NCBI GenBank assembly: GCA_036873755.1
Contig: JAVTVY010020626.1
Span: 1 to 64,000, forward strand
Source: Hanleya hanleyi
Taxonomy: Eukaryota > Mollusca > Polyplacophora > Lepidopleurida > Hanleyidae
Length of the DNA stretch: 64,000 nucleotides
Direction of reading: 5' to 3'
Position numbers and translations under genes: made by a program. Under the pieces are notes generated by a model. That model made no database searches. It had not been told where the DNA came from and saw nothing but the letters and a program-made list of their open reading frames with translations. How positions within the stretch are numbered: the stretch's first letter is position 1; each line of letters begins with the position of its first letter. Shown here piece by piece: positions 11,732 to 22,615 of the stretch.

Positions 11732-12341
11732 TTCAAACAGACAACCAGATAAGTTTCAGCATTTTGGTGTACCGTTACCGTTCTGCTTACCGTAATGTGG
11801 TCTGATCAATTGCAAGCTGAAATGCAAACGTGGCTCAATTTGATGAATACTGATACAAACTTGCTAGTGCTGTGTGATATTGATGTGTAAACCCATCACG
11901 AAAGTTCTTTCTTGTATTTTTAATGTACATGTATTTACATGTAAAATTAATATCTACTAACACGTATTACAAAGATATTCCATTCGTATATTTCTCCAGT
12001 ATTGTTCTTGGTGAAGGACTACATTTTTTATGTGTCTCAAAATATGTTATTGTATTGTAATAGACTTGGGTACCATACTCAAAATGTCTTAATGGCAAAA
12101 ATATGAAGGTTGATTGCTTTAGTGTGAAAATTTTGTGAATGCTACATGGAAGAATTGTGTTGAATGAATATTAATATTAGTGCTCCCATGCTCATGTAAA
12201 TCAGTTTTGTATCCAGAGAGTAATATACTGTACATGATGGCTTTAATAATAAATATTTACTATCTGCTTTTATTGTCGATACAGAATCAATCTTATTAGT
12301 TCATATTATTATTATTATCCAACCATTAAACAATAGATTGT
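11732..12341. other. Non-coding AT-rich DNA
   Basis: No gene, repeat or regulatory feature could be supported. Confidence 0.5.
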
Positions 12342-12347
12342 TTTATT

Positions 12348-12500
12348 CAGCCCACACAATTCACCTGAGCAATCAGCAATTGCCGAGGTAAACGCTGTGG
12401 CATAATCAGTTCACCTCCGCAATATTTAACATGGTGTTAAATAGAAATTATTTTAATATGGCCTTTTTTGCCGAGGTGAATTTTCGAATCGTGTGGGCTG
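12348..12500. mobile_element. 153-bp MITE, CAGCCCACAC termini
   Basis: The left end CAGCCCACACAATTCACCT pairs with AGGTGAATTTTCGAATCGTG plus TGGGCTG at the right end. TTTATT flanks both ends (12342-12347 and 12501-12506). The interior is too short to code. The superfamily is not clear from the termini. Confidence 0.65.
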
Positions 12501-12599
12501 TTTATTTTAATAACCATGATAACAATGCTGATAAATATTTAATAGTTAATACACGGCAGTGTGACTAACGTCACAGGACCTACGAAATAGGGTTTGATA

Positions 12600-12970
12600 C
12601 GATTTAAGTGTGTACCTTGACCTAAGATATGTTTTCGCAAATTTCGAGGTTTCTAGGTCACCTAATTAGGTCAGAAAGTAGGTCACATTGACCTTGACCC
12701 AGTTAGGTCGTCACACTGACATTGACCTAATTAAGCGCATTTCCATGGCTTAGGAGGCTTTAGGATATGTTTTTGCCAATTTCAAGGTTTATAGGTCACA
12801 TAAATAGGTCAAATTAGGTCACCTCATTAGGTTAGAAATTTGGTCAATGTGACCTACTTTCTGACCTAATTAGGTGACCTACTTAGGTTGACATTGACCT
12901 AATTAAGCGCATTTCCATGGTCTTAGGAGGCATTAGCACATGTTTTTGTAAATTTTGAGGTTAGGCCACC
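12600..12970. repeat. GGTCA-rich repeat block, tandem about 170-bp units
   Basis: Units contain TTGACATTGACCTAATTAAG, CATTTCCATGG, a GGAGGC(A/T)TTAG motif and TAGGTCACCTAA-type motifs. They recur at about 12718 and 12893. A third unit resumes at 14118 directly after the TIR element at 12973-14115. A diverged relative appears at 22350-22610. No protein is encoded. The repeated AGGTCA half-sites in direct and inverted arrangement are striking, but no regulatory role is shown. Confidence 0.7.
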
Positions 12971-12972
12971 TA

Positions 12973-14115
12973 TAGTATTTTTCTTATAATTAGTCGCGGG
13001 TTTGAGGGCTTCTGTAAAATCAGCCGTATGGTTAAAATCAATTTCCTTTTTTAGAACGTATATAACAAAGTTATATCTATAGAATGTCATACCACTCTCC
13101 GTGATAACTGCTACAAAACTTGAGTTTTAGAGCTTTTTTGTACTACCCGGGTTAAATGCCATAAGGGTTGTTCACGTCAATCTTCACCAATACATGGTAT
13201 GTCGTCATAATCTATTCCTTTTTCTCTGGCCAGAGGGCAATAGGCGGGGTGAGATGTCATTCAAGGGTTGCTCTGTTTGTCGTTTGGTTATGAAGACATG
13301 AGATTAAACTATTGTCGTTGACAAAGAACGAAAGATTCGAGAATACGGGTGGACCAGTACAGCCGCTATGTTATGCAAATGTCCTCGACACCTCAAAGAT
13401 TTGGTCACCTCTCAGACACAGCATAACCGTATCACTTCAATAGTATGGTGATCTAGTTGGATCAAAAGTGTGCTCCGCATTACCTCATCAAAAGCGTGAG
13501 CGACAACGCAAAGGGTGACGTCTTCCAAAACACGATGTCGCCCTTTCGCATCGTAGGTTTACAAATGTAATTAACGAGTGAGCAATCAAATTAAACTATA
13601 CACTTACAATACCGTTGATGATGTCCGACTCTAATCGACTGGATCAATAATGGGATATTTGCTATAAAAATGTAAATATAGGTCATACGGCCATCCATAG
13701 ATTACACCGTCATTGAAATAAAGATCGTGTGAAGTTGTCATTTTAATTCATGCAGTCACACATGGAGGCATTGCCCCTGTCCTTGTGAAGGTAACATCGA
13801 TTGAGGACACTTTCCCATATATAGAACTGAATAGCTCACCCCGCCTATTGCCCTCTGGCCAGAGAAAAAGGAATAGATTATGACGACATACCATGTATTG
13901 GTGAAGATTCACGTGAACAACCCTTATGGCATTTAACCCGGGTAGTACAAAAAAGCTCTAAAACTCAAGTTTTGTAGCAGTTATCACGGAGAGTGGTATG
14001 ACATTCTATAGATATAACTTTGTTATATACGTTCTAAAAAAGGAAATTGATTTTAACCATACGGCTGATTTTACAGAAGCCCTCAAACCCGCGACTAATT
14101 ATAAGAAAAATACTA
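12973..14115. mobile_element. 1143-bp non-autonomous TIR element, 281-bp termini
   Basis: The arms at 12973-13253 and 13835-14115 are nearly identical inverted copies (TAGTATTTTTCTTATAATTA inward to CAATAGGCGGGGTGAG). TA flanks both ends (12971-12972 and 14116-14117). The element interrupts a GGTCA-rich unit whose two halves resume on either side. The 580-bp centre holds no credible frame. Long near-identical arms and a TA duplication suggest a fairly recent Tc1/mariner-type insertion, but the family is inferred. Confidence 0.85.
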
Positions 14116-14117
14116 TA

Positions 14118-14413
14118 GGTTGACATTGACCTAATTAAGCTCATTTCCATGGTCTTCGGAGGCATTAGGACATGTTTTTGTAAATTTTGAGGTTAGGTCA
14201 CCTAAGTAGGTCAAATTTTCATCAAAAGTATGTCCCCTAATGCACGTTCATGCCAAAAAATCAAGGTTCTAATGTCAACAGTTCTCCGTATTTTGCCGGA
14301 GGAAGGATTCGGATGGACTCACTGACTGACTCACTCATTATTGGACAATTTGCAAATGAGAGCCTACTTCGTAGGAATTTCAGCTAAAAACTGACGAAAA
14401 CCAGGCAGATTTT
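14118..14413 (+). repeat. Continuation of the GGTCA-rich repeat
   Basis: The unit interrupted by the preceding TIR element resumes here. It continues to a segment (AATGCACGTTCATGCC, then CAAATGAGAGCC) that has a diverged direct copy at about 22480-22610, beyond the Gypsy element. Confidence 0.65.
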
Positions 14414-14417
14414 CATG

Positions 14418-15061
14418 TGTCGGGGACCAAATATTTGGTATAGTATTTTAGGGCATTGTATGGTAGGAGTTGTCTCCCCTGCACCGGTGCTAGATCTCGG
14501 TGTTGCTCTATGCACATGTTTCTCTCGTGCCCCAGTGAAATTGTTATTTTTGTTCTGAGTACACATTTTCATGAGATGAGATGTTTATTCATGTAATCAG
14601 ATGATATGCCTATGTGCTAGTAATTTTCCTTTGTAATCTAATATATGTGTGATCCGATATAGGCAAATCAACGTTTGAGCTTGTTAGTTCGTGTTTGGAC
14701 CATTTTGTGATGTTTTGGTCTTTTACTGATTTGAGTCAGTTTGTGACGAATTAGCGGTGAGCTCGTTAAGCTCTGATGTCGCAGAGTGTGGATGTGCCTT
14801 CAACCTTGGCACATGTATTGTAGGACCCAAGCTTCCATGTATAGCAGCAGTATTGGTACTCAGGGTTTTCTTTCCATTGTCCTTTGATTATCTGGTTTTC
14901 ATCAGTCCTCCTAAAAGACTATTGTCGTTGGACAACATCAGATGTTACATTTCGACGCTTGTATTCTGTCATCACATTCCATCCTGAATAAACTGTGATT
15001 GATATATTTTCCTGATTGGTGGAATTCATCGTCCTTTCATTGGTGACTTGACCCTACGACA
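14418..15061 (+). repeat. 5' LTR, 644 bp
   Basis: It begins TGTCGGGG and ends CTACGACA. Relative to the 3' LTR it lacks about 116 bp after GGCAAATCAA (present at about 21510-21626). The sequence after the LTR, TTGGTGTGCAGAAGTGGGA, lies where the primer-binding site should be. It was not matched to a particular tRNA. Confidence 0.9.
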
Positions 15062-15829
15062 AATTGGTGTGCAGAAGTGGGATAACAAATATCGGGAGCA
15101 AGAAGCAAGTCCAAGACTACAGTCCAGGTGAAAACATTGGGCCTGACTCTGTCGTGTGGAGAACTTTAAAATTTTGTGTATTAAAGGAACCGTGGACTAG
15201 TTCCAGAAACGAAGGAAACCCTGGAGTGCTTCGAGCGTGAAAAACCAGAACAGTATTTTGTAAATCTTCGAGGGTTTGTAGTATTGTTCTGTTGGTTTTG
15301 CTATAACTGTGAATTTTGTCTGCATTTCACAGGTTTGATATGTGTATACATGTACTGAGATGTGTATACATGTATGATTTCGCTGATTTTTTTCTGTGAA
15401 TTTCATCTGCATTTCACAGGTTTGATATGTGTATACATGTACTGAGATGTGTATACATGTATGATTTCGCTGATTTTTCTTCTGTGAATTTCATCTGCAT
15501 TTCACAGGGTTGATATGTATATATATGTGCTGAGATGTGTATACATGTATGATTTTGCTGATCTTTTCTGTGAATTTCGTCTGCATTTCACAGATTGGAT
15601 TTGTGTATGCATGTACTGAGTTCTGTATACATGTATGATTTTACTGAACCCTTTGATCTATTTCCATGAGATAATGAGATTTATTGATTGACTGTTTATT
15701 TAGATCTTATCATTGACACATCAAATTCGTCAACCGTTTCACGATTCAACCACACATCACCCGTGCATGTGAACTGTTATATGATAGTGGTCATTGATTG
15801 TATTGCTGCATGCTTAACCCCTTGTAGAT
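15062..15829 (+). other. Gypsy leader with four 88-bp tandem repeats
   Basis: Between the LTR and gag, units beginning TGTGAATTTCATCTGCATTT start at about 15306, 15394, 15482 and 15569. Each contains TGTATACATGTA palindromes. The region would be the packaging and translation leader of the genomic RNA. No long frame is present. Confidence 0.75.
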
Positions 15830-18800
15830 ATGGCTACAGCAGCAGAGATTGCACAGGCAATTACTGCCTCTAATGATGCTTTAGGTCGCACATTATCGAC
15901 TGCATTTCGCCACCTCAAAATTCAGCCCTCTCCCACAGTCAAACTTAGTAAATTCTATGGTCATCCTCGCAAACCAGGTGAGTTGACCCTTAAGGAGTGG
16001 TTAGAAGAAGTTGACATCTATTCTAGGCAACTCGGTCTAACTGGTGATGATAAAGCCACTGTTATCACAGACCACTTAGCTGGTCCTGCTAGGGAAGAAA
16101 TTTTATGCTGTACACAAGCTGTGCGACAAAATTTTGCACAGGTTACTGATGTATTAAGGAAACGTTTCGGTCCACCAGAAAGTGTACAATCACTTAACAG
16201 TTCTTTTCATACACGAATACAGTTAGAGGATGAAAGTTTGGCTGATTACAGCCGAGCTTTAATGCGTTTGTACTCTAGAATTGAGAATGCCGCTAAAGAT
16301 GCGGAAGAGAAGGCAGCATTGCATAGACTAAGGGAAAATGCACTCAAGGAACAGTTTGTGCGTGGTGCACGAGATGGGGCTACACGGAGAGAACTCCGTC
16401 GCATTGAAATGGCCTCTAGTGATAAAACCTTCTCAGATATGCGTGATGAAGCATTGTCTTTCTTTAGAGAAAGTGAAAATCGTAGTAGATTTAAGGGTAG
16501 GGCAAGGGCTATCACTGTAGAGTACTCGGATGAGGAAGAACATGAGAATGAATGGGACATCAAAGTAGACAGTGTTGAGAATACTACTAGTAGTAGTAAG
16601 CGAGGAGAATATTATTTGAGTAGTAGCAGTAAAGGAGATTATGTTTCGAGACACCCCATAGTCCAACAGCTAGTTACTGGGCAAAGTCAGCTTCAAGAAG
16701 GGTTGAAACAACTACAGCAACAAGTGTCTGACCATCAGTCACAAACCAATAGTCAGATACAAAATTTACTACAAATTGTAACCAGTACTAGAGATAAACA
16801 GGGTAATGGGAGGGGTACATTTCTTTCACCCTCATCAGGTCAGGGTAGTGAGATAATCTGTTTCTACTGTAAAAATAAGGGGCACATCCGAGCCAAATGT
16901 CCTAAATTGTTGCGCAAGGACCAATCAAAACAGGGTGAAAATGACTTCAAACATCCAGATAATTCTAGGGGAAACACAGATCGTTTAAACGTGACTTCTG
17001 TTGATGTTATCCCAGGTGGTGAACACCTAGATGTTCAGATGTCCTCTGTGGCTGAGGCTGAAAGATATAATTTCCTAGATAAGTTAGTGTCGAGCAGTCC
17101 TACGGCTGAAATAGAGATAGCTGGTGTAAAGGTAGGCTGTGTTCTGGATACGGGGGCGGAGACATCACTGATTCCTTCTTCATGGTACCACAATCACTTA
17201 AAAGGCGTGGTTGGTGGTCTAGATAAGGTTGCTGATTATGTGCGTATACTTGGTGCAAATGATTTGGAAGTTCCTGTTGAAGGGTTTCTTCAGGTGAGCA
17301 TCACTGTCTTTGGTCAGATGTATTCTGATGCAGGGTTTTTGATACTCAATGATTCAACCTTTTGTGATGCCTCTACAGGTGAGGGTGATAGGAGGAAACG
17401 ATTTCCTGTTATTTTAGGATGCAACATCCTAAAGCTGCTTATGGAACAGTCTGCAGAGCCGAGAGGACCAAACAAGGATGATTGGTCCATGGCATTTAAG
17501 TGTTTGAAGTTAGCTAGGGAAAATCCTCCGGATAGTGCTGTCAGTCAGAGTTCAGGTGAAATACACAATCAAGGTGTATACATAGGTCGTCACTCGGTAG
17601 TGATTGGGGCAAGTGAGGTCAAACCCATTAGTTGCTCACTTGGTTCTGTGGAGCAATTAAGAGGTAAGTCTGTATCCTTGGAGGGTAGCAAGGTTCGCGT
17701 AGCAAGCCATCGGCGATTGGGTCCAGGTGATAACAAGGATACCTCCCGTTGTGTTGTGTACGATGGGTATCAGGTGGTGGATGGTCATCATTGTGAAGTT
17801 CTCATTGGAAATTTGGGTAGAGAACCTGTTGAGATTCCGCCTTTTACCAAGGTCGCTGAAGTAGTTGAAGGCAATGTTGCACCTCGAGTTGTAGTGGCAC
17901 CGGATACCTCGGGTCTTGAAGTGTTCATTAGTGACATGTTTGTGGAGAGTGGTCAGTCAGTTGGTTCTCTCGAGCCTAAGGATGATCCGGAAGTGGAGCC
18001 TCTCGGAGATGGTGAGCGGGAGCAGTTTCTATTCCCGGATGGTTCGTCATATTTGTTGCCTCCTGGGGTGACCATGGCAAGGTTACCTCCAGATGATGCA
18101 GTATTGGCCGCGAGAATGGTTCAACGCCAGGATGCAGCCTTCTCGAAGGGTCCTGGTGATCTCGGATCATGTGGTTTGATCCCTCATAAGATCAATCTTG
18201 TTGACGACCAGCCTATTAGTCTGCCATTCCGAAGAATATCACCAAATGTGATGGAAGAGGTTAGGAAGGAATTACAGCGACTCTTGGACACTGGGATTAT
18301 TCAGAGGTCATCCAGCCCCTACGCCAGCAGCATCGTACTCGTTCGGAAACGTGATGGGTCTCTCCGTATATGCTTAGACTATCGACGTCTAAATACTAAG
18401 ACCATTCGAGATGCATTCCCACTGCCTCGTATCGAGGAAACGCTAGAGGCTTTGACGGGATCTACTGTGTTTTCTTCTCTGGACCTAATGCATGGTTACT
18501 TCCAAGTGCTCATGGACCCTGCATCTGTACCCAAGACTGCTTTCCGTGTTCCATGGGGCTTGTTCGAATTTCTCAGGATGCCACAGGGTCTAACTAACAG
18601 CCCTAGCACGTTTCAGAGAATTATGGAACACATTTTCGGTGACATGAACCTGCGTGAGATTATCCTCTACCTGGATGACATTCTGGTGTTTGCCTCCTCC
18701 TTTCCTGAACATTTGGATAGGTTGGAGAAGGTGTTGGAAAGGCTGATCAAGCATGGTTTGAAGCTGAATGGATGGAAATGCAAGTTGTTTCAGGCAATTC

Positions 18801-21154
18801 TGCTGTATTTGGGACATGTCATCAGTGCTGCAGGAATTTCTGTGGATCCAGGGAAAGTGGAGCGCATCCAGAATTGGCCTACCCCAAAGAATGGGAGTGA
18901 GTTGCGATCCTTTCTAGGGCTCGCTTCATATTACAGAAGGTTTGTCCCTGGCTTTTCTAGCATTGTGGCTCCTCTCCACAAGCTAGTTGCTGAGCATAGT
19001 ACACCTGCAAAAGCAGGGAAACGTCCCTCCAGTGTTTGGGAATGGTCCGAGGAAGCAGAGCAGGCTATGGTCACCTTAAAGCACAAGCTGACCACAGCAC
19101 CAGTCTTGGCTTACCCAAGTTTCGACCGTGGATTCGTGCTGGAAGTAGATGCTTCGTTTCGGGGATTAGGTGCCTGTCTCAGCCAGTATGATGACAGCGG
19201 GAATCTACACCCTATAGCTTATGCTAGTAGAGGGTTACGGGGTGCGGAAGCTAATGGATCAACATACTCGAGTTTCAAAGTGGAGCTGTTGGCCCTAAAA
19301 TGGGCTGTGACGGATAAATTTAGGGAGTATTTGATGGGATCCCATTGTATTGTCTACACGGATCACAACCCGCTAGCACATTTGGGGACAGCCAAATTAG
19401 GAGCATGTGAGCAGCTTTGGGTAGCCCAACTAGCCCCATTCAGTTTAGAGATTAGGTATCGTACTGGCCGCTCCAACAAGTGTGCCGATGCCTTGAGCAG
19501 ATATCCGATGAGCATGGACAGTGCTGAAGTTGAAGCCACCGTCCAGAGCATAGTAGAGACCGTGTGTGTTCCTAGTGACGTCAGAGAGCTGATGCCTCAG
19601 GAAGAGATGGTAACCGATGGTGACGTTCTGACCGAAACCCTGCCTGCAGTTCTTCCGTCGTATACTCATGAGGAGCTTGCTAAGTTACAACAGGAGGATG
19701 ATTTGCTGAAACTGGTGTGGGAACTGTGCCTTATTGGTTGGCAGCCAGGTCAAGAAGAACCTTTCTCTTATGTTCCAGGACTTCGTGGGTGGACCAAGGA
19801 ATGGTCAAGACTGATCATGCTCCATGGGGTGCTGTACAGGGAGGTGGAAGATGATGTTCATGGCAAGATCAAGCAACTATTGGTGCCAGAGAAGTTACAG
19901 TTATTGATGATCCAGAAGTTACACGATGAGTGGGGACATCAGGGACGTGAAAGGACTATCTCTTTGCTGAAAGCTCGCTGTTTTTGGCCCGGTATGTCTA
20001 CTCAAGTCAAGAGATACATTAAGCAGTGTTTTCATTGCACGGTGTCCAAGGCTCCGTCGCCTAAGGTGAGACCACGTTTACGCCATTTGCTAGCCTTTCG
20101 TCCACTTGAACTCGTTGCGATGGACTTTCTCAAGGTGGACCGTGGGAAAGGTGGGTTTGAAGACGGTCTTGTAATTACTGATGCATTTTCGAAATTTGCG
20201 CAGGCGGTGCCCTGTAGAAATCAAACTGCAGTGGTTGTGGCTGCCATGCTGAGAGACAACTGGTTTGTTCGATATGGAATCCCGCAACAATTACATTCGG
20301 ACCAGGGCCGAAATTTCGAGGGCGATATTGTTGCTGAGCTGTGTAAGCTATACGATGTCCGGAAATCTCACACGACCGCTTACCATCCACAAGGCAACGG
20401 CCAAACCGAGAGATTCAACAAGACATTGTGCGGCTTGATAAAATCTCTTGACGAAATGGATCGCAGATCGTGGCCAGAAATGCTGCCTCATCTTGTGTAT
20501 ATCTATAACTCAACCCCTCATCGAGTCACGGGTGTGTCGCCATTTGCTCTAATGTTTGGCAGAGAACCCCTGATTCCGGTTGATCAGTTGCTAAGTAGGT
20601 CTCAAGGAAGTTGGGACACAGACTTCATTAGTTCTCAGGCTGATTTCATTCAGCGTGCGTGGGCCGCAGCCAAGGCAGGAATTATCTCCTCAGGTGCTCG
20701 AGACAAAAGGCGCCATGATAAGAGAGCGAAGGAAGATTCTCTGAACATTGGTGATCGGGTCTTGTTGCAAAAGTGTGGGTTCAAGGGTAGGCATAAGCTA
20801 CAGAATCATTTTCATCAGGATTCATTTGTGGTGGTCAAGTTTAATGTGGAACGGGATCTTTATCTTGTCAGACCCTCCTCGGGAGGAGAATCTAAGTGGG
20901 TTAATCGCAGGAAGCTCGTTAGGGATCCGCGAAGTGATGTAGTTGCTCCTATTGACATGGAATGGCTTCCAGTAGAGGAGTCCTCTGATGAAGAGTCTGA
21001 AATTTCTGACGATGATTTCTCTTTGCATTTGCTTTATGAACGTGATGATTGTGAGGACCGTGCGGATCAACCCTTTGCTCCACGTAGGTCATCGCGAGCA
21101 AATCTAGGTGTTCACCCCAACCCCTACAAGTTACCCAAGTCTACATTAACCTGA
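15830..21154 (+). CDS. gag-pol: Gypsy gag-pol polyprotein, single frame
   Basis: The 1774-residue polyprotein carries out retrotransposition. Gag occupies about residues 1-400 and contains a CCHC zinc knuckle at 344-357 (C344, C347, H352, C357). The aspartic protease has DTGAETS from D440. Reverse transcriptase has the active site YLDD at 947-950. RNase H shows D1107 and the TDHNPL segment with D1178. The integrase has a zinc-binding HHCC domain (H1365, H1370, C1400, C1403) and an intact catalytic triad D1432, D1491, E1527 with D58D35E spacing. No chromodomain is visible at the C-terminus, which is acidic and then basic. There is no frameshift or stop between gag and pol, so the product would be a fusion cleaved by the protease. 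The start ATG gives the sequence MATAAEIAQAI. All key residues are present, so it may be functional. A Ty3/Gypsy assignment follows from the RT-RNaseH-integrase order. Confidence 0.95.
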   Translation: MATAAEIAQAITASNDALGRTLSTAFRHLKIQPSPTVKLSKFYGHPRKPGELTLKEWLEEVDIYSRQLGLTGDDKATVITDHLAGPAREEILCCTQAVRQNFAQVTDVLRKRFGPPESVQSLNSSFHTRIQLEDESLADYSRALMRLYSRIENAAKDAEEKAALHRLRENALKEQFVRGARDGATRRELRRIEMASSDKTFSDMRDEALSFFRESENRSRFKGRARAITVEYSDEEEHENEWDIKVDSVENTTSSSKRGEYYLSSSSKGDYVSRHPIVQQLVTGQSQLQEGLKQLQQQVSDHQSQTNSQIQNLLQIVTSTRDKQGNGRGTFLSPSSGQGSEIICFYCKNKGHIRAKCPKLLRKDQSKQGENDFKHPDNSRGNTDRLNVTSVDVIPGGEHLDVQMSSVAEAERYNFLDKLVSSSPTAEIEIAGVKVGCVLDTGAETSLIPSSWYHNHLKGVVGGLDKVADYVRILGANDLEVPVEGFLQVSITVFGQMYSDAGFLILNDSTFCDASTGEGDRRKRFPVILGCNILKLLMEQSAEPRGPNKDDWSMAFKCLKLARENPPDSAVSQSSGEIHNQGVYIGRHSVVIGASEVKPISCSLGSVEQLRGKSVSLEGSKVRVASHRRLGPGDNKDTSRCVVYDGYQVVDGHHCEVLIGNLGREPVEIPPFTKVAEVVEGNVAPRVVVAPDTSGLEVFISDMFVESGQSVGSLEPKDDPEVEPLGDGEREQFLFPDGSSYLLPPGVTMARLPPDDAVLAARMVQRQDAAFSKGPGDLGSCGLIPHKINLVDDQPISLPFRRISPNVMEEVRKELQRLLDTGIIQRSSSPYASSIVLVRKRDGSLRICLDYRRLNTKTIRDAFPLPRIEETLEALTGSTVFSSLDLMHGYFQVLMDPASVPKTAFRVPWGLFEFLRMPQGLTNSPSTFQRIMEHIFGDMNLREIILYLDDILVFASSFPEHLDRLEKVLERLIKHGLKLNGWKCKLFQAILLYLGHVISAAGISVDPGKVERIQNWPTPKNGSELRSFLGLASYYRRFVPGFSSIVAPLHKLVAEHSTPAKAGKRPSSVWEWSEEAEQAMVTLKHKLTTAPVLAYPSFDRGFVLEVDASFRGLGACLSQYDDSGNLHPIAYASRGLRGAEANGSTYSSFKVELLALKWAVTDKFREYLMGSHCIVYTDHNPLAHLGTAKLGACEQLWVAQLAPFSLEIRYRTGRSNKCADALSRYPMSMDSAEVEATVQSIVETVCVPSDVRELMPQEEMVTDGDVLTETLPAVLPSYTHEELAKLQQEDDLLKLVWELCLIGWQPGQEEPFSYVPGLRGWTKEWSRLIMLHGVLYREVEDDVHGKIKQLLVPEKLQLLMIQKLHDEWGHQGRERTISLLKARCFWPGMSTQVKRYIKQCFHCTVSKAPSPKVRPRLRHLLAFRPLELVAMDFLKVDRGKGGFEDGLVITDAFSKFAQAVPCRNQTAVVVAAMLRDNWFVRYGIPQQLHSDQGRNFEGDIVAELCKLYDVRKSHTTAYHPQGNGQTERFNKTLCGLIKSLDEMDRRSWPEMLPHLVYIYNSTPHRVTGVSPFALMFGREPLIPVDQLLSRSQGSWDTDFISSQADFIQRAWAAAKAGIISSGARDKRRHDKRAKEDSLNIGDRVLLQKCGFKGRHKLQNHFHQDSFVVVKFNVERDLYLVRPSSGGESKWVNRRKLVRDPRSDVVAPIDMEWLPVEESSDEESEISDDDFSLHLLYERDDCEDRADQPFAPRRSSRANLGVHPNPYKLPKSTLT

Positions 21155-21254
21155 TTTGATTATGGTAGGATTTAAGGCAAATAACCTCAAGTTTACTATA
21201 TTGGCTTGATTATTTAAAGCCACCGAGGTCGGCTGGCTTAAAAGCAGGGAAATA

Positions 21255-22014
21255 TGTCGGGGACCAAATATTTGGTATAGTATTTTAGGGCATTGTATGG
21301 TAGGAGTTGTCTCCCCTGCACCGGTGCTAGATCTCGGTGTTGCTCTATGCACATGTTTCTCCCGTGCCCCAGTGAAATTGTTATTTTTGTTCTGAGTACA
21401 CATTTTCATGAGATGAGATGTTTATTCATGTAATCAGATGATATGCCTATGTGCTAGTAATTTTCCTTTGTAATCTAATATATGTGTGATCCGATATAGG
21501 CAAATCAAGTCGGAACTATATTTTGTAATCCGACCTATATGCATAGGTGATTAGGCGGGGATATGAGCGCGCAAGAGAAAATCAAGGTTCACTGTGTTTA
21601 GGAAGCTTGTGGTACACGGTTTCACCGTTTGAGCTTGTTAGTTCGTGTTTGGACCATTTTGTGATGTTTTGGTCTTTTACTGATTTGAGTCAGTTTGTGA
21701 CGAATTAGCGGTGAGCTCGTTAAGCTCTGATGTCGCAGAGTGTGGATGTGCCTTCAACCTTGGCACATGTATTGTAGGACCCAAGCTTCCATGTATAGCA
21801 GTATTGGTACTCAGGGTTTTCTTTCCATTGTCCTTTGATTATCTGGTTTTCATCAGTCCTCCTAAAAGACTGTATTGTCGTTGGACAACATCAGATGTTA
21901 CATTTCGACGCTTGTATTCTGTCATCACATTCCATCCTGAATAAACTGTGATTGATATATTTTCCTGATTGGTGGACTTCATCGTCCTTTCATTGGTGAC
22001 GTGACCCTACGACA
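21255..22014 (+). repeat. 3' LTR, 760 bp
   Basis: Begins TGTCGGGG and ends CTACGACA. It retains the roughly 116-bp segment missing from the 5' LTR. Comparison with the 5' copy shows only scattered other differences, such as CTCGTG versus CCCGTG near 21360. Confidence 0.9.
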
Positions 22015-22018
22015 CATG

Positions 22019-22615
22019 TAAAACTTACAAGTATCACATGCAAAATCTATCAAACAATAGCCGTAGTGGTGTAATTTATTACATTAAAAGGTTCTTAGGC
22101 AAAATTAGGCAGATCTAATAGACTTTTTTTATGTGAATATCACATCATAGTTTTTCAGTTTCACTTATGGTTTGAAGTCTTGTGGTAAGGCAGGTACAGT
22201 AATCCCTAGAATAATTCAATTACCTCCAAATTTCATGGACACAATTCAATGGTTCAGTGGTTCTAATAAATTGCTCACCCTCTAAAATCATTGAAATAAT
22301 GAAGAAATAATGGACGACTTCAAACCATTTTGTCAACAACCGTTTATAACATGAGGTGTGTAACTAACGTCACATGACCTACGAAATACGGCGAGGAAGA
22401 TGACTTGGGGGTCCCAGCGTAATGTTATAGGTCACCTAAGTAGGTTAAATTTTCATGAAAAGTAGGTCAGCTCAGTGCCCTAATGCACGTTCATGCCGAA
22501 AATCAAGGTTCTTATGTCGATGGTTTTCCTAATTTTGCCGACGAAAGGATTTGGATGGACTCGCTGACCGACTCACTCAATCATTACCAGACAAATTGCA
22601 AATGAGAGCCTGATG
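22019..22615. other. Non-coding flank with a diverged GGTCA-type repeat
   Basis: The part from about 22350 is a diverged copy of the repeat at about 12550-12600 and 14190-14380 (TAACGTCACA, GGACCTACGAAATA-like, AATGCACGTTCATGCC, CAAATGAGAGCC). No gene is seen. Confidence 0.6.

Larger units (their letters stand above)
14418..22014 (+). mobile_element. Ty3/Gypsy LTR retrotransposon, 7.6 kb
   Basis: Two long terminal repeats starting TGTCGGGGACC and ending CCCTACGACA flank one continuous gag-pol frame. CATG occurs immediately outside both ends (14414-14417 and 22015-22018), a 4-bp target duplication. The element has a leader with tandem repeats, a polyprotein with all expected catalytic motifs, and a purine-rich tract (AAAAGCAGGGAAATA) before the 3' LTR. 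There is no separate envelope frame. The open frame suggests recent activity. The LTRs differ by one indel of about 116 bp plus a few small changes. Confidence 0.93.
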
